This document shows positions 13,969 through 14,046 of a stretch of 14,046 nucleotides of DNA, in pieces (the stretch's first letter is position 1; each line of letters opens with the position of its first letter). The position numbers and the translations under genes were made by a program. The stretch lies in NCBI GenBank assembly GCA_934565795.1, contig CAKTIM010000037.1:1-14046 (forward strand), read 5' to 3'. The stretch is from an uncultured Oscillospiraceae bacterium (GTDB taxonomy: Bacteria > Bacillota > Clostridia > Oscillospirales > Oscillospiraceae). Below the pieces are notes generated by a model that saw only the letters and a program-made list of their open reading frames with translations, was not told where the DNA came from and did not search any database.

Positions 13969-14046
13969 GATTAGAGCGTATCTGAAAATGAAGTATTCTT
14001 GTATTATTTCAACAAAATCCAAATGGAAGCAAGGTGGACAAACGCA

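Noticed and set aside
1..14046. CRISPR arrays, transposases, integrases, phage genes
   Set aside because: Looked for on both strands. No regularly spaced repeats and no such protein motifs were seen.

Overview
The window reads as chromosomal DNA of a GC-rich, low-spore-type Firmicute, most likely a gut Clostridia of the Oscillospiraceae/Ruminococcaceae kind. This is inferred from strong AGGAGG ribosome sites, sigma-A promoters (TTGACA-N17-TATAAT), a greA-lysS pair, a clostripain-type peptidase and a class B sortase. I cannot name the species from the sequence alone.

Layout. 1-2278 (minus): greA and lysS form one operon. lysS runs off the left edge and carries an unusual C-terminal tRNA-binding domain. 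2350-4465 (plus): a secreted clostripain-family cysteine peptidase. 4474-5173 (plus): a hicA-hicB toxin-antitoxin pair with its own promoter. 5226-5264: a long perfect hairpin between convergent genes. 5341-7903 (minus): glmS, with a promoter and very short leader (no glmS ribozyme), followed by a small ParB/sulfiredoxin-fold protein. 7991-8695 (plus): a TRIC-type cation channel protein. 8780-10988 (plus): a two-gene type II restriction-modification cassette, a C5-cytosine methyltransferase overlapping by 8 bp a PD-(D/E)XK nuclease that resembles the BsaWI/CCGG-cutter group. 11161-12552 (minus): rodA, a SEDS peptidoglycan polymerase, with a TTG start, a structured leader and a clear terminator. 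12587-13579 (minus): a class B sortase with a consensus promoter and terminator. 13663-13822 (plus): tRNA-Leu(CAA) with its own promoter and terminator, followed by a degraded copy of the tRNA 3' end and another terminator.

The genes do not form one pathway. Housekeeping genes (translation, transcript elongation, amino-sugar synthesis, wall elongation) are separated by accessory genes (hicAB, the restriction-modification pair, the peptidase, the sortase). glmS and rodA both serve cell-wall synthesis, and the peptidase and sortase act at the cell surface, but they are separate transcription units. hicAB and the restriction-modification genes are less GC-rich by eye than their neighbours, which fits horizontal gain.

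I found no CRISPR array, transposase, integrase or rRNA. I see no convincing wholly new multi-gene system. The least explained elements are the LysRS fusion, the single-domain ParB-fold protein, the structured leaders of the methyltransferase and rodA, and the tRNA 3'-end repeat.
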